Below are positions 28,230 through 36,725 of a stretch of 64,000 nucleotides of DNA, piece by piece. Both the position numbers and the translations under genes were made by a program. The notes beneath the pieces were generated by a model. That model worked only from the letters and a program-made list of their open reading frames with translations. It was not told where the DNA came from and ran no database searches. Source of the stretch: Borreliella yangtzensis (GTDB lineage Bacteria; Spirochaetota; Spirochaetia; Borreliales; Borreliaceae); contig NZ_JACHFG010000001.1 of the NCBI RefSeq assembly GCF_014201775.1, positions 240,541 to 304,540 of the forward strand, in the 5' to 3' direction. Numbering within the stretch: position 1 is the first letter of the stretch; each line of letters starts with the position of its first letter.

Positions 28230-29630
28230 GTGCAGATAAAAGAAATTTATTTTGGACCTAAAGTTTTAGATGATAAAAATTGTAATTCTAAGTCGGCCAA
28301 TTTTGATTTTAAAGTTGTTTCCTTTGAGCTTGGATTGGATCATTATTTAGTAGACATTATGCAGGTTAAAGAAATTAGAAAATCTAGTAATTTTACTTAT
28401 GTTCCAAATGCCAAAAAATATGTGGCTGGTCTTGATAATTTACGGGGCGAAATAATTCCTATTATAGATCTTAGAATAATGTTTAATTTGGAATCTAATA
28501 AAAAAGACCTTGAAGATATTATGGTTTTAAAAAATGAAGATCTTCTTATAGGGGTTATTGTTGATAAAATTAATAATGTTTTTTCGATAGATTCTAGCCT
28601 TATTCAAGATCCACACCCAGTCCTGTCTCAGGATTCTTTAATAAATTATATAAAAGGTGTTGTAGATTATAACGAAAAGCTTTATATACTCCTTGATGTT
28701 TTTAAAATTTTTAATTATGGTGAAGAAGAAAAAGTATTAAAACCCGCTCAAAATTTTGTTGAAAAGATTAATTTTGTAAGTGATTGTGATGATTTAGATA
28801 TACTAGAAAATTCCAAAGATAATTTTTCCAATAGTGTTTTTTTAAAAAATATTAACAACAGTGAGAATTCGTCTTTAAACAATATTGCAACATGTAATTT
28901 GGAGAATATTAAAAAAAATCTTTTGAAATACTCGTTTAATGCTTCTTTAGTAAATGATGTGTTTTTAGAAAAAGTTGGAGTAAACTTTAATATGGTTGAT
29001 GCTGATTACTTGCCTTACGATAGTTTTTTAAATGAATTTTATTCAAAATCATCAGGAAATTTGTGGGGAGCTGATTGTTTGGAAGAATTTCAAAATGAAA
29101 TTGTTAAGAATCGCTTGAATTTTATGGAGAATTTAAATTCTATTTTCAATGTATTGGAAATTGGTTGTGGTAATGGAAGAGAGACTATGGCTTTAGTTAA
29201 CGCTTTATCTGAGTATTATGTAAAACCGTTTAAGTTGACAGCTATTGATAATGATTTATCAAAAGTGGTTGAAACTTCTAGGTTGATTTTTTCAGAGTCA
29301 GAAATTGGTATTAGTGAAATTTATCGTAGGAACTCTTTTGAACAAAGTCCTGGGGTTTATAAATTTAAGTCAGAAATTCTCAATAATGTTTTGTTTGAAT
29401 ATTCTGATGCTCTTTTTTCAGATTTGCCTGATAATTTGGGAATGGTTTTTTTAAAAGATGTTTTATGTTTCTTGAATAGTAAAGATCAGATTTTAATTTT
29501 AGATATCATTGCTTCCAAAACTATTAAAGGGGCTCTTTTGGTTTTGGGAGATAACGAAGAGCTTAAAAACAATGATGTTTTTATAAAAGAGAAATCCGCA
29601 GAATATTTTAACTTGTACAGGAAAGTCTAA
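28230..29630 (+). CDS. cheW3: CheW3: CheW coupling domain fused to a CheR-like methyltransferase domain
   Basis: 466 residues, much longer than a plain CheW (about 150-180). Residues about 25-170 form the CheW domain that links receptors to CheA (VKEIRKSSNFTYVPNA, LRGEIIPIIDLR). After a variable linker, residues about 265-466 resemble the CheR catalytic domain, with SAM motif LEIGCGNGRETMAL and FLKDVLCFLNSKDQI near the end. CheR's N-terminal helical domain is not evident. GTG start at 28230, 11 bases after AAGGAG that lies in the cheA2 stop. B31 counterpart BB0670. Whether it methylates receptors is unknown to me. Confidence 0.93.
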   Translation: MQIKEIYFGPKVLDDKNCNSKSANFDFKVVSFELGLDHYLVDIMQVKEIRKSSNFTYVPNAKKYVAGLDNLRGEIIPIIDLRIMFNLESNKKDLEDIMVLKNEDLLIGVIVDKINNVFSIDSSLIQDPHPVLSQDSLINYIKGVVDYNEKLYILLDVFKIFNYGEEEKVLKPAQNFVEKINFVSDCDDLDILENSKDNFSNSVFLKNINNSENSSLNNIATCNLENIKKNLLKYSFNASLVNDVFLEKVGVNFNMVDADYLPYDSFLNEFYSKSSGNLWGADCLEEFQNEIVKNRLNFMENLNSIFNVLEIGCGNGRETMALVNALSEYYVKPFKLTAIDNDLSKVVETSRLIFSESEIGISEIYRRNSFEQSPGVYKFKSEILNNVLFEYSDALFSDLPDNLGMVFLKDVLCFLNSKDQILILDIIASKTIKGALLVLGDNEELKNNDVFIKEKSAEYFNLYRKV

Positions 29631-29641
29631 AGGAGAAATGA

Positions 29642-30127
29642 ATGAGAATAGATTATATAGAGCCATTTTTGGATGCCGCTTCTTCGGTTTTAAGGGATAT
29701 GTTGCTTGTTGAGAATATAGAAATGGGTAAGCCAGGGCTTAAGTCAATAAATCAAAAGATAAAAGGTGTTTCCGTAATAGTGGGACTTGCTGGGTCTGTT
29801 GAAGGTAGTATAATTATTGATATGGACATAGAAACAGCTCTTTTTGTTGCTTCTAAGTTAAATTTTGAAGAGTATAATGATTTTGATGATGAAGAAACAA
29901 AAGAGATGGTTGCTGCAACTCTCACTGAGGTTGGCAATATTATTGCGGGGAATTTCGTTACTACTTTGCATGCTAAAGGTTTTGTATTCGATATAACCCC
30001 ACCAGCTTTTATTTATGGAGAAAATATGAAAATAAGTAATAAAGGTTCTGAGGCTTTAATTGTTCCTTTTTCTTTACCTGATGGTAAAATTATAGAAGTT
30101 AATATTGCAATAAGAGAGAGGGTTTGA
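29642..30127 (+). CDS. cheX: CheY-P phosphatase CheX
   Basis: Dephosphorylates CheY3-P; Borrelia has no CheZ. 161 residues with the family catalytic pair Glu96 and Asn99 in TEVGNIIAGN. ATG at 29642 with AAAGGAG five bases upstream; an overlapping ATG at 29638 is out of frame. The 3' end (AIRERV) contains one copy of a 23 bp repeat whose second copy is the cheY3 ribosome binding region. B31 counterpart BB0671. Confidence 0.96.
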   Translation: MRIDYIEPFLDAASSVLRDMLLVENIEMGKPGLKSINQKIKGVSVIVGLAGSVEGSIIIDMDIETALFVASKLNFEEYNDFDDEETKEMVAATLTEVGNIIAGNFVTTLHAKGFVFDITPPAFIYGENMKISNKGSEALIVPFSLPDGKIIEVNIAIRERV

Positions 30128-30128
30128 T

Positions 30129-30164
30129 ATGAAAAAAATTCTTTTTATTAGAGAGAGAGGTTAA
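30129..30164 (+). CDS. Candidate 11-codon leader ORF before cheY3
   Basis: ATG at 30129 six bases after GAGAGAGGG, encoding MKKILFIRERG, with TAA one base before the cheY3 ATG. The frame arises between two copies of a duplicated ribosome-binding sequence. It is well placed to be translated and to couple cheX to cheY3 translation, but there is no evidence the peptide itself matters. Confidence 0.35.
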   Translation: MKKILFIRERG

Positions 30165-30165
30165 T

Positions 30166-30606
30166 ATGATTCAAAAGACTACAATTGCTGCAGATTCTTC
30201 ATCTAAGCCTAGGGGAATCAATTATGATACAGGGATTCCTTTTAATGTTTTAATTGTTGACGATTCTGTTTTTACCGTAAAGCAGCTTACTCAAATTTTT
30301 ACATCAGAGGGTTTTAATATTATTGATACCGCAGCTGATGGAGAAGAGGCTTTGATAAAATACAAGAATCATTATCCTAATGTTGATATTGTCACTCTTG
30401 ATATTACCATGCCCAAAATGGATGGAATAACTTGTCTTTCTAATATTATGGAATTTGATAAAAATGCCAGAGTGATAATGATATCTGCTTTAGGCAAAGA
30501 ACAATTAGTTAAAGATTGCTTAATAAAAGGAGCAAAAACATTTATTGTAAAGCCATTAGACAGGGCAAAGGTTCTTCAAAGAGTAATGTCTGTATTTGTT
30601 AAATAA
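30166..30606 (+). CDS. cheY3: Chemotaxis response regulator CheY3
   Basis: Single receiver domain, 146 residues with an N-terminal extension of about 25 residues relative to enteric CheY. The acidic pocket is in IVDDS, the phosphorylated Asp79 is in TLDITMPKMDG, and the conserved Lys is in FIVKPLD. It binds the flagellar switch FliM when phosphorylated and is the CheY required for chemotaxis in B. burgdorferi. ATG with GAGAGAGG five bases upstream. Last gene of the operon. B31 counterpart BB0672. Confidence 0.97.
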   Translation: MIQKTTIAADSSSKPRGINYDTGIPFNVLIVDDSVFTVKQLTQIFTSEGFNIIDTAADGEEALIKYKNHYPNVDIVTLDITMPKMDGITCLSNIMEFDKNARVIMISALGKEQLVKDCLIKGAKTFIVKPLDRAKVLQRVMSVFVK

Positions 30607-30614
30607 ATTATTTA

Positions 30615-30632
30615 TAAAAAAGCTTAAGCTTC
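30615..30632 (-). terminator. Possible small terminator for the minus-strand operon
   Basis: The palindrome AAGCTTAAGCTT sits in the 39 bases between convergent cheY3 and the gene ending at 30646. Read on the minus strand it forms a short AAGC/GCTT hairpin followed by six T residues. The stem is short, so this is weak. Confidence 0.35.
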
Positions 30633-30645
30633 AATTTTATTATTT

Positions 30646-31161
30646 TCATTCTTTTGGAGAAAAAATCATTTCATTGCTTATTTTATCTGAAGTTTTTAAA
30701 AAATAAGTTATGTTAAGGTTGAGTATTTTTAGAGGTTCCGTATTGTTTTCTATGTAAAGTTCTAGTTTGTAAAATCCTTTTTTTGTGTATATTAGTGAAT
30801 AACTTTTAAAGATTCCATTTATATTTTTAATTTTAAATACTTTATATTTTAAAAATTTGTTATCAATAAGCTCGCTTTGAATTAAATACTTATTTACTTC
30901 TTTGTAGTTCGAATTTAATAAACCGTAGTTAATTTTATTAAGCATTATACTTTTTACAAAATGCTCAGTTAGTTTATAAATATTTTTTTCTATTTCGCTT
31001 GTTGGAAAATCAGTATAGTATTCTTTTTCTAAAATTAAATTGAAAGATGAATATTTTTTTATTTCTTCGTTTGCCCTTCTCTCAATTGAGATGTTCAAAA
31101 GCCTAGCATTAAGTGACAAATTTAATAATGTCAGTAGCACTGCAGTTATTTGAATTTTCAT
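30646..31161 (-). CDS. Hypothetical exported protein
   Basis: 171 residues, not recognised. Signal peptide MKIQITAVLLTLLNLSLNA with a plausible signal peptidase I site before Arg20. The mature part is a small alpha/beta domain with many Lys, Asn and Tyr residues (IKNINGIFKSYSLIYTKKGFY). Its ATG overlaps the stop of the upstream gene in ATGA. Last gene of a four-gene minus-strand operon. B31 counterpart BB0673. Confidence 0.7.
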   Translation of the reverse strand: MKIQITAVLLTLLNLSLNARLLNISIERRANEEIKKYSSFNLILEKEYYTDFPTSEIEKNIYKLTEHFVKSIMLNKINYGLLNSNYKEVNKYLIQSELIDNKFLKYKVFKIKNINGIFKSYSLIYTKKGFYKLELYIENNTEPLKILNLNITYFLKTSDKISNEMIFSPKE

Positions 31162-32204
31162 TTTAATTCCTGGTTTTTATTAATTATTTTTTTTACATTT
31201 TCAATTTCTAAAGGTATTTTGCTTTTTCGCTTTGAATTTAGTTTTTCTTTTAGTAAAAGATTATTAAATAATTTTGCAAGTTCATATACTTTTTCTTCGC
31301 TTAAAGTAAAAGGAATTTGAATTTTTCGATATTCTAATGGGTCTTGTAAAATTTTTGTCATTAAAATGATAGGATTTAAAAAACTTGCTTTAAAAAATTT
31401 ATAAAAATTCATTAAAAAAATGGTAAATGAGGCAAACAATGCAAATAGAAAAATTCCAAGAATAGAATCGCTTTTTCTTTGCAAATATTTATCTATATAA
31501 AATTTTGTCTTATCTATTTCTATTACTTTGTATTCACTAGGACTGTAGTAAACAAATATTTCGTCTGATTTTGAGTATATTATGTTTTCTTTTTCCTTTA
31601 TTAATAAGATGAAGGGATATTTTTCTTTTATGTAAGCTTTTTCATTTATTATTGATATATTTTTTATAATATTAAATTCTTGTTTTTCTGGTATTGAATT
31701 TACAATTTTTGAGCTTGATATTATTATAAAGAATGTAAATGGTATTAATAAGCTCATTGAAAATGTTCTAGCAAATGCTATTAGTATTAGATTCTTTTCT
31801 TTTGAATTGTAGTAAATTTCTATTATTAGGTCGTTAAACCTAAGAAGTCTTAAAAATCTTAGTTTAAAAAGCGATAGCATTATTGGATTTAATATGGTTT
31901 CGTGGGCAACAATTATGTTTTTAAGCTGATATGAACTATAAAATGCTAAAGGGATAAGGCAGTGAATTATGTCAAAGAATAGATTGTTTCTGACGTAGAT
32001 TTCTAATCTTTGGGAAAAGTAAGCTTTGGTTATTTTATATAAAAAAATGAAAATAAAAATTGTATCAAATAGAAAACCAAGAAATATTAGTGCAAATCGT
32101 ATTTTGTATGGTAAAAAAAGAATTATTGAGAGCTCTTCGATTAAGAGTTCAAATATTGAAAAAATTATTATTGCTTTTAAAAAAATCGAAAATTTTTTTA
32201 CCAT
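31158..32204 (-). CDS. Membrane protein with voltage-sensor-like S4 helix and HAMP-like tail
   Basis: 348 residues, unknown function. Four N-terminal hydrophobic helices (about 5-30, 36-58, 75-90, 112-130). The fourth reads FKLRFLRLLRFND with Arg116, Arg119 and Arg122 every third residue, and acidic residues lie in helix 2 (Asp47) and helix 3 (Asp78): the outline of a voltage-sensor domain. A fifth helix (139-162), an extracytoplasmic stretch (about 163-240), a sixth helix (247-268) and a cytoplasmic HAMP-like segment (about 270-312) follow. There is no kinase, MCP or potassium-filter motif. It overlaps both neighbours (7 and 4 nt). B31 counterpart BB0674. Confidence 0.65.
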   Translation of the reverse strand: MVKKFSIFLKAIIIFSIFELLIEELSIILFLPYKIRFALIFLGFLFDTIFIFIFLYKITKAYFSQRLEIYVRNNLFFDIIHCLIPLAFYSSYQLKNIIVAHETILNPIMLSLFKLRFLRLLRFNDLIIEIYYNSKEKNLILIAFARTFSMSLLIPFTFFIIISSSKIVNSIPEKQEFNIIKNISIINEKAYIKEKYPFILLIKEKENIIYSKSDEIFVYYSPSEYKVIEIDKTKFYIDKYLQRKSDSILGIFLFALFASFTIFLMNFYKFFKASFLNPIILMTKILQDPLEYRKIQIPFTLSEEKVYELAKLFNNLLLKEKLNSKRKSKIPLEIENVKKIINKNQELK

Positions 32205-33061
32205 TTATTTACCTTAGCTATTTCTAATAATTCTTTGATTATTCTTGAGTCATATTCTCTAGAGCTTGATTGTTTTATTGAAAACCAACTTTCATCATAT
32301 CCAATAAAACCTTTAACCGGATTGTTTTTGTATTTTGGAATTCTTGCTCTTGCTGAAAAAATGGCAATTAATGTTGAAATTGGGGACATTGTTTGTAAAA
32401 TCTCATATTTAAAAAAACTTTCAATTATTAGTTTGGCTGTTTTTTCGTCTAAAAAATCGGTATCATTGCTTATTGCTTTTGAAGTAGATTCAATATTTTT
32501 AATAGTCAATTCTATTCCTTTTTCGAAGCAGTATTTAATTACCAATACTTTTAAAAGAAGTAATATCTTTAAATAATTTTTTATGATCTCTGATGAGTAA
32601 AGGGTTTTATTTTCTTTTTGTATTAAATATATTGTATAAGAGTTTTTTCCTTCAAATAGTTTGTTTATGTAAAAAGTAATGTATCCGTTGCTTATAGTAT
32701 TGAAATTATAAAAGAATTCTTTTCTTAAAGATGAGTTAATTTTAACAAAATTAAATATCAAATTTAAGTCGTTTTTTGTTAATTCTTTACTAAAAAGAGG
32801 TTTTACAATGTTAAAATCGATAGCTTCAATGCCAGATAAAATAAATGGTGTAATCATTATATCTGTTTTATCTTTGATGTACTGAATTAGATCTTTAAGC
32901 TCTGATTCAAAATTGTTTTTAATAAATGTAGCAATAGTTTTTTTGTTTTCCTTTAAATAATTGAGCATTTCAATTTCTTTTTCTATGGCAGATAAACTTT
33001 TTATGCTTTCATGATTAAATAGGTAATGATATAGGTAAGAAAAATATGGTTTTACATTCAT
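32198..33061 (-). CDS. Conserved hypothetical helical protein
   Basis: 287 residues, not recognised. No signal peptide and no convincing membrane helix; a hydrophobic stretch near KILLLLKVLVIKY (about 165-177) is probably buried. It is predicted soluble and mostly alpha-helical. Its ATG overlaps the gph stop in ATGA (4 nt), and its end overlaps the voltage-sensor-like gene by 7 nt, so the four genes are likely translated together. B31 counterpart BB0675. Confidence 0.7.
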   Translation of the reverse strand: MNVKPYFSYLYHYLFNHESIKSLSAIEKEIEMLNYLKENKKTIATFIKNNFESELKDLIQYIKDKTDIMITPFILSGIEAIDFNIVKPLFSKELTKNDLNLIFNFVKINSSLRKEFFYNFNTISNGYITFYINKLFEGKNSYTIYLIQKENKTLYSSEIIKNYLKILLLLKVLVIKYCFEKGIELTIKNIESTSKAISNDTDFLDEKTAKLIIESFFKYEILQTMSPISTLIAIFSARARIPKYKNNPVKGFIGYDESWFSIKQSSSREYDSRIIKELLEIAKVNKW

Positions 33062-33720
33062 TTGATTAGGTCCAATAGTTCAAGCGGATTGTGGATTATA
33101 TGTTTTGCTCCATTTTGTTTTAATTCTTGAACACTTCTAAATCCCCAGGAAACTCCTATTGGTATAAATCCAGCGTTTAGTGCAGTTAGCATGTCCACAT
33201 CGCTGTCTCCAATGTATGCAATTTTTTCTTTTTTGATGTTTAATTCTAATATCATATCAAGAGCATTCTCAGGATCTGGCTTTGGTGGAAATTTTTTTGA
33301 ATAACCTCTGATTTCAAAAAATAATATATTTCCAAAAATATTTTTCACCAAATTTATTAACTCTTCATGGTTTTTATTGCTTAAAATTCCAATTGGAATG
33401 TTAAGTTTATTCATATTTTTTAAAAGGGTTTTTATGTTTTCATATGGTTGTGTTTGAGATGAAAGATTTTTATTGTATTCTTTTACAAATTCTTGGTAAA
33501 GCGTGTCTTGTAAATTGGGATTATTATATTCAAGAGATAATAACTTTAAAGTGTCTATTACAAATTTATCAAATCCTCTGCCAACAAGAGCATTGAATTT
33601 GTTTAGTTCAATTTTATTGTATCCCAAGTTTGAAAGAGCTGAATTCATTGAGAATGCAATATCCATGATGCTATTTACCAGGGTTCCATCCATATCAAAA
33701 ATGCATGCTTTGATTTTCAT
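33058..33720 (-). CDS. gph: HAD-family phosphatase, phosphoglycolate phosphatase-like
   Basis: 220-residue HAD hydrolase. Nucleophile Asp9 and acid Asp11 are in FDMDGTLV, motif II is in GILSNKNHEE, and motif III/IV GDSDVDMLTALNAG binds magnesium. An alpha-helical cap domain lies between residues about 15 and 85. Substrate cannot be told from sequence; 2-phosphoglycolate (from DNA repair of 3'-phosphoglycolate ends) is the family default. ATG with AAAGAGAG upstream. First gene of the four-gene operon. B31 counterpart BB0676. Confidence 0.88.
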   Translation of the reverse strand: MKIKACIFDMDGTLVNSIMDIAFSMNSALSNLGYNKIELNKFNALVGRGFDKFVIDTLKLLSLEYNNPNLQDTLYQEFVKEYNKNLSSQTQPYENIKTLLKNMNKLNIPIGILSNKNHEELINLVKNIFGNILFFEIRGYSKKFPPKPDPENALDMILELNIKKEKIAYIGDSDVDMLTALNAGFIPIGVSWGFRSVQELKQNGAKHIIHNPLELLDLIK

Positions 33721-33962
33721 AGTACTCTCTTTTATAATAGTTTATTTATTATTTTATTTTATCATTAATTTGCGCTCTTTATTAAGGTTTTTATATTTTA
33801 AGCATTTTTTATTCATTAGTAATTAATTTTTATGAATAGTTTATTTTGTTTATTAAAGTGCAAAAATGCTATTGAAAATATAAATTTTAAGTTTTATTAT
33901 ATTTCATTAGAATATAGTATGGTGAGTCATTTGTATTGTATATTTGTTGGGGTTAAATCTTA
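33721..33962. promoter_or_regulatory. Divergent promoter region between gph and the ABC importer
   Basis: 242 bases without a gene, between two divergent operons. It is very AT-rich. On the minus strand a TATTAT lies just upstream of the gph ribosome binding site. No operator-like inverted repeat stands out. Confidence 0.5.
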
Positions 33963-35573
33963 GTGAAAGAAGATCTATTGGTATTAGAAAATATTACAAA
34001 AAAGTATGGTGATTTTATTGCCAATGATGATGTTTCTATTAAATTTAAGGCAGGCGAAGTTCATGCTATTCTTGGAGAAAATGGTGCTGGGAAGACTACT
34101 TTAATGAAGACTATTTATGGGATTCATCAAGTAAATAGTGGCAAAATTATTTTAAAAGGCCAAGAAGTAAACTTTAAAGATTCAAGCGAGGCTATTCGAA
34201 ATGGGATTGGAATGGTTTTTCAACATTTTATGTTAATTCCCCAATTTACTGCTGTTCAGAATATTATTTTAGGGTATGAAAATTCAAAGTTTGGTTTTCT
34301 TGATTACAAACAAGCTAGAAGAAAAATAAGTTATCTTTCAGAAAAGTATGGTTTAAAGATAGATTTAGATAAGAAGATTGAAGACTTAAGTGTTGGCATG
34401 GAACAAAAAATAGAAATATTGAAAGTTCTTTATCGAAATGCCGATATTATTATTTTTGATGAACCTACTGCAGTGCTTGCTCCAAGTGAGATTGATGATT
34501 TTATGAATATTTTAAAAGTACTCACTAAAGAGGGTCACACTGTAATACTTATTACTCATAAAATAAAAGAAATTAGGTCTATTGCAAAGCGATGTACAAT
34601 TATGCGCCTTGGAAAAGCTGTGAAAACTGTTAATCTTGATGAGATTGATGATAAAGATCTTATAAAATTAATGATAGGTAAAGAGATTACACTTCGTTCA
34701 TCTAAAATTCAATTTGAAAATCATTTTAATGTTCTTGAAATAAGAAATTTAAGTGTTAAGGATGAGAGAGGGATTTTAAGAGTTAAAGATGTTAATCTTA
34801 ATCTGAGAAATGGTGAAATTCTTGGGATATCAGGCATTGAGGGAAGTGGTCAAGAGGACTTAGTAGATGCAATTTTGGGTTTAAAAAGCATATTTAAGGG
34901 CGATATCTTTAAAAAAGATTCTTCGGGTAATTTGGAATCTTTAAAAGGTTTAACGATTAAGCAGATAATAGATAAAAAAATTGGCAGTATTCCTTCGGAT
35001 AGGCAAAGGCACGGTCTTATTTTAGAATTCAATGTTATGCAAAATATTGGGCTTAAGAGCTTCGATAATCTTGATTATTTGGGATTAAAGAAAAATCATT
35101 CAAAGAATAATTTTAATTTAAAATTTAATTTTTTCAATTTTATCAAAAGACAATTTCATAAGGTTAAAGGACAATTCGTGGGGTTTAATTTTAGCATTTT
35201 AAAAAAAATGAGCAACCAACTTGTAAATTATTTTGATATTAGACCAAGAAATATTTTAAGTAAGGTAAAATATTTATCTGGAGGTAATCAGCAAAAAGTT
35301 ATTATTGCTCGTGAGCTGAGTTTAGAGCCGGATATTCTTTTGGCTATTCAGCCTACAAGGGGTCTTGATGTTGGAGCTGTTGAAAATATTTATAAAAGAA
35401 TAATAGAGCAAAGAGATGCGGGTAGATCTGTTTTGTTGGTTTCTCTTGAGCTTGATGAGCTTGTTAATGTTTGTGACAGGATAGCTGTAATGCACGATGG
35501 AAGAATAGTGGGTATTTTAGAGGATAATTTTGATATTGATGTTGTTGGTAAAATGATGATAGGTTTAAGCTAA
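33963..35573 (+). CDS. ABC importer ATPase, nucleoside-type (annotated MglA in B31)
   Basis: 536-residue double ATPase. The first nucleotide-binding domain has Walker A GENGAGKTT, signature LSVGMEQ and Walker B IIIFDEPTAV. The second has a degenerate Walker A (GIEGSGQED), signature LSGGNQQKV and Walker B LAIQPTRGLDVGA. The LSVGMEQKIEILKVLYR block followed by DEPTAVLAP is typical of the YufO/NupA/RnsB purine-nucleoside subgroup rather than true MglA or RbsA. An Asn/Phe/Lys-rich insert sits near residues 375-415. GTG start at 33963 after GGGG. Followed directly by two permeases. B31 counterpart BB0677. Confidence 0.88.
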   Translation: MKEDLLVLENITKKYGDFIANDDVSIKFKAGEVHAILGENGAGKTTLMKTIYGIHQVNSGKIILKGQEVNFKDSSEAIRNGIGMVFQHFMLIPQFTAVQNIILGYENSKFGFLDYKQARRKISYLSEKYGLKIDLDKKIEDLSVGMEQKIEILKVLYRNADIIIFDEPTAVLAPSEIDDFMNILKVLTKEGHTVILITHKIKEIRSIAKRCTIMRLGKAVKTVNLDEIDDKDLIKLMIGKEITLRSSKIQFENHFNVLEIRNLSVKDERGILRVKDVNLNLRNGEILGISGIEGSGQEDLVDAILGLKSIFKGDIFKKDSSGNLESLKGLTIKQIIDKKIGSIPSDRQRHGLILEFNVMQNIGLKSFDNLDYLGLKKNHSKNNFNLKFNFFNFIKRQFHKVKGQFVGFNFSILKKMSNQLVNYFDIRPRNILSKVKYLSGGNQQKVIIARELSLEPDILLAIQPTRGLDVGAVENIYKRIIEQRDAGRSVLLVSLELDELVNVCDRIAVMHDGRIVGILEDNFDIDVVGKMMIGLS

Positions 35574-36725
35574 ATGATAATTAGTAAAAATGTATGCAGT
35601 AAATTTATATTAAAATTTTTAAATTCTTCAGTATTTGTTAGTGTTTTTGCTTTGTTTGTTGGGTTTTTGATTGTTGGTCTAGTGGTAATGATGTTTGGCT
35701 ATTCTCCTTTTAGGATGTATTTTATAATGCTTGAGATTATCTTTTCGTCTCCCAAACATTTAGGTTATATTTTAAGTTATGCAGCCCCTTTGATTTTTAC
35801 AGGTCTTTCTATTGGTATTTCTTTAAAAACAGGTCTTTTCAACATTGGGGTTGAATCCCAGTTTATACTAGGATCTATTGTTGCCTTAATAGCATCAATT
35901 TTATTTGATTTGCCTCCAATTTTACATGTAATTTCTATTTTTATTGTTACTTTTTTTGCATCAGGTAGTTTAGGAATTTTAATTGGATATTTAAAAGCTA
36001 AATTCAATATTAACGAAGTAATTTCAGGAATAATGTTTAATTGGATATTATTTCATTTGAATAATATAATTTTAGATTTTAATTTTATTAAAAGAGATAA
36101 TAGTGATTTTTCAAAGTCTATTAAGGAAAGTGCATTTATTGATTTTTTAGGTTCTTGGAAACTCTCACCGGATGGTCTTTCTTATAGGGCCTCGCATCCT
36201 TTTATTAATGAGCTTTTAAAAGCGCCTCTTCATTTTGGAATAATTTTGGGTATAATTCTTGCTATTTTAATATGGTTTTTACTTAATAAAACTATTATTG
36301 GATTTAAAATAAATGCTGTAGGAGGCAATATTGAAGCTTCAAGGCGTATGGGCATTAATGTAAAAGCCGTGCTAATCTTTTCAATGTTTCTCTCAGCGGC
36401 TGTTGCAGGTCTTGCTGGCGCTGTTCAAATTATGGGTGTTAATAAAGCTATATTTAAGCTTTCCTATATGGAAGGAATTGGTTTTAATGGGATAGCTGTT
36501 TCTTTAATAGGGAATAATTCACCGATTGGCATAATATTTTCTAGTATTCTTTTTTCTGTATTGCTTTATGGAAGCAGCAGGGTCCAAAGTTTAATGGGGC
36601 TTCCATCCTCAATTGTATCTTTGATGATGGGAATAATTGTTCTTGTAATTTCTGCTAGTTATTTTTTAAATAAAATATTTTTAAAAGGTGTTAAGGGTGT
36701 CAAATATAATAATATTCTTAGTTAG
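35574..36725 (+). CDS. ABC importer permease 1, nucleoside-type (BPD_transp_2)
   Basis: 383 residues with about nine or ten hydrophobic helices of the branched-chain/ribose/nucleoside permease superfamily. Marker segments are AAPLIFTGLSIGISLKTGLFNIGVESQF, FNINEVISGIMFNWI and GINVKAVLIFSMFLSAAVAGLAGA. The longer N-terminus and LKTGLFNIGVE motif match YufP/NupB-type proteins. The ATG begins directly after the ATPase stop codon. It overlaps the next permease by 29 nt. B31 counterpart BB0678, annotated as sugar permease. Confidence 0.88.
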   Translation: MIISKNVCSKFILKFLNSSVFVSVFALFVGFLIVGLVVMMFGYSPFRMYFIMLEIIFSSPKHLGYILSYAAPLIFTGLSIGISLKTGLFNIGVESQFILGSIVALIASILFDLPPILHVISIFIVTFFASGSLGILIGYLKAKFNINEVISGIMFNWILFHLNNIILDFNFIKRDNSDFSKSIKESAFIDFLGSWKLSPDGLSYRASHPFINELLKAPLHFGIILGIILAILIWFLLNKTIIGFKINAVGGNIEASRRMGINVKAVLIFSMFLSAAVAGLAGAVQIMGVNKAIFKLSYMEGIGFNGIAVSLIGNNSPIGIIFSSILFSVLLYGSSRVQSLMGLPSSIVSLMMGIIVLVISASYFLNKIFLKGVKGVKYNNILS

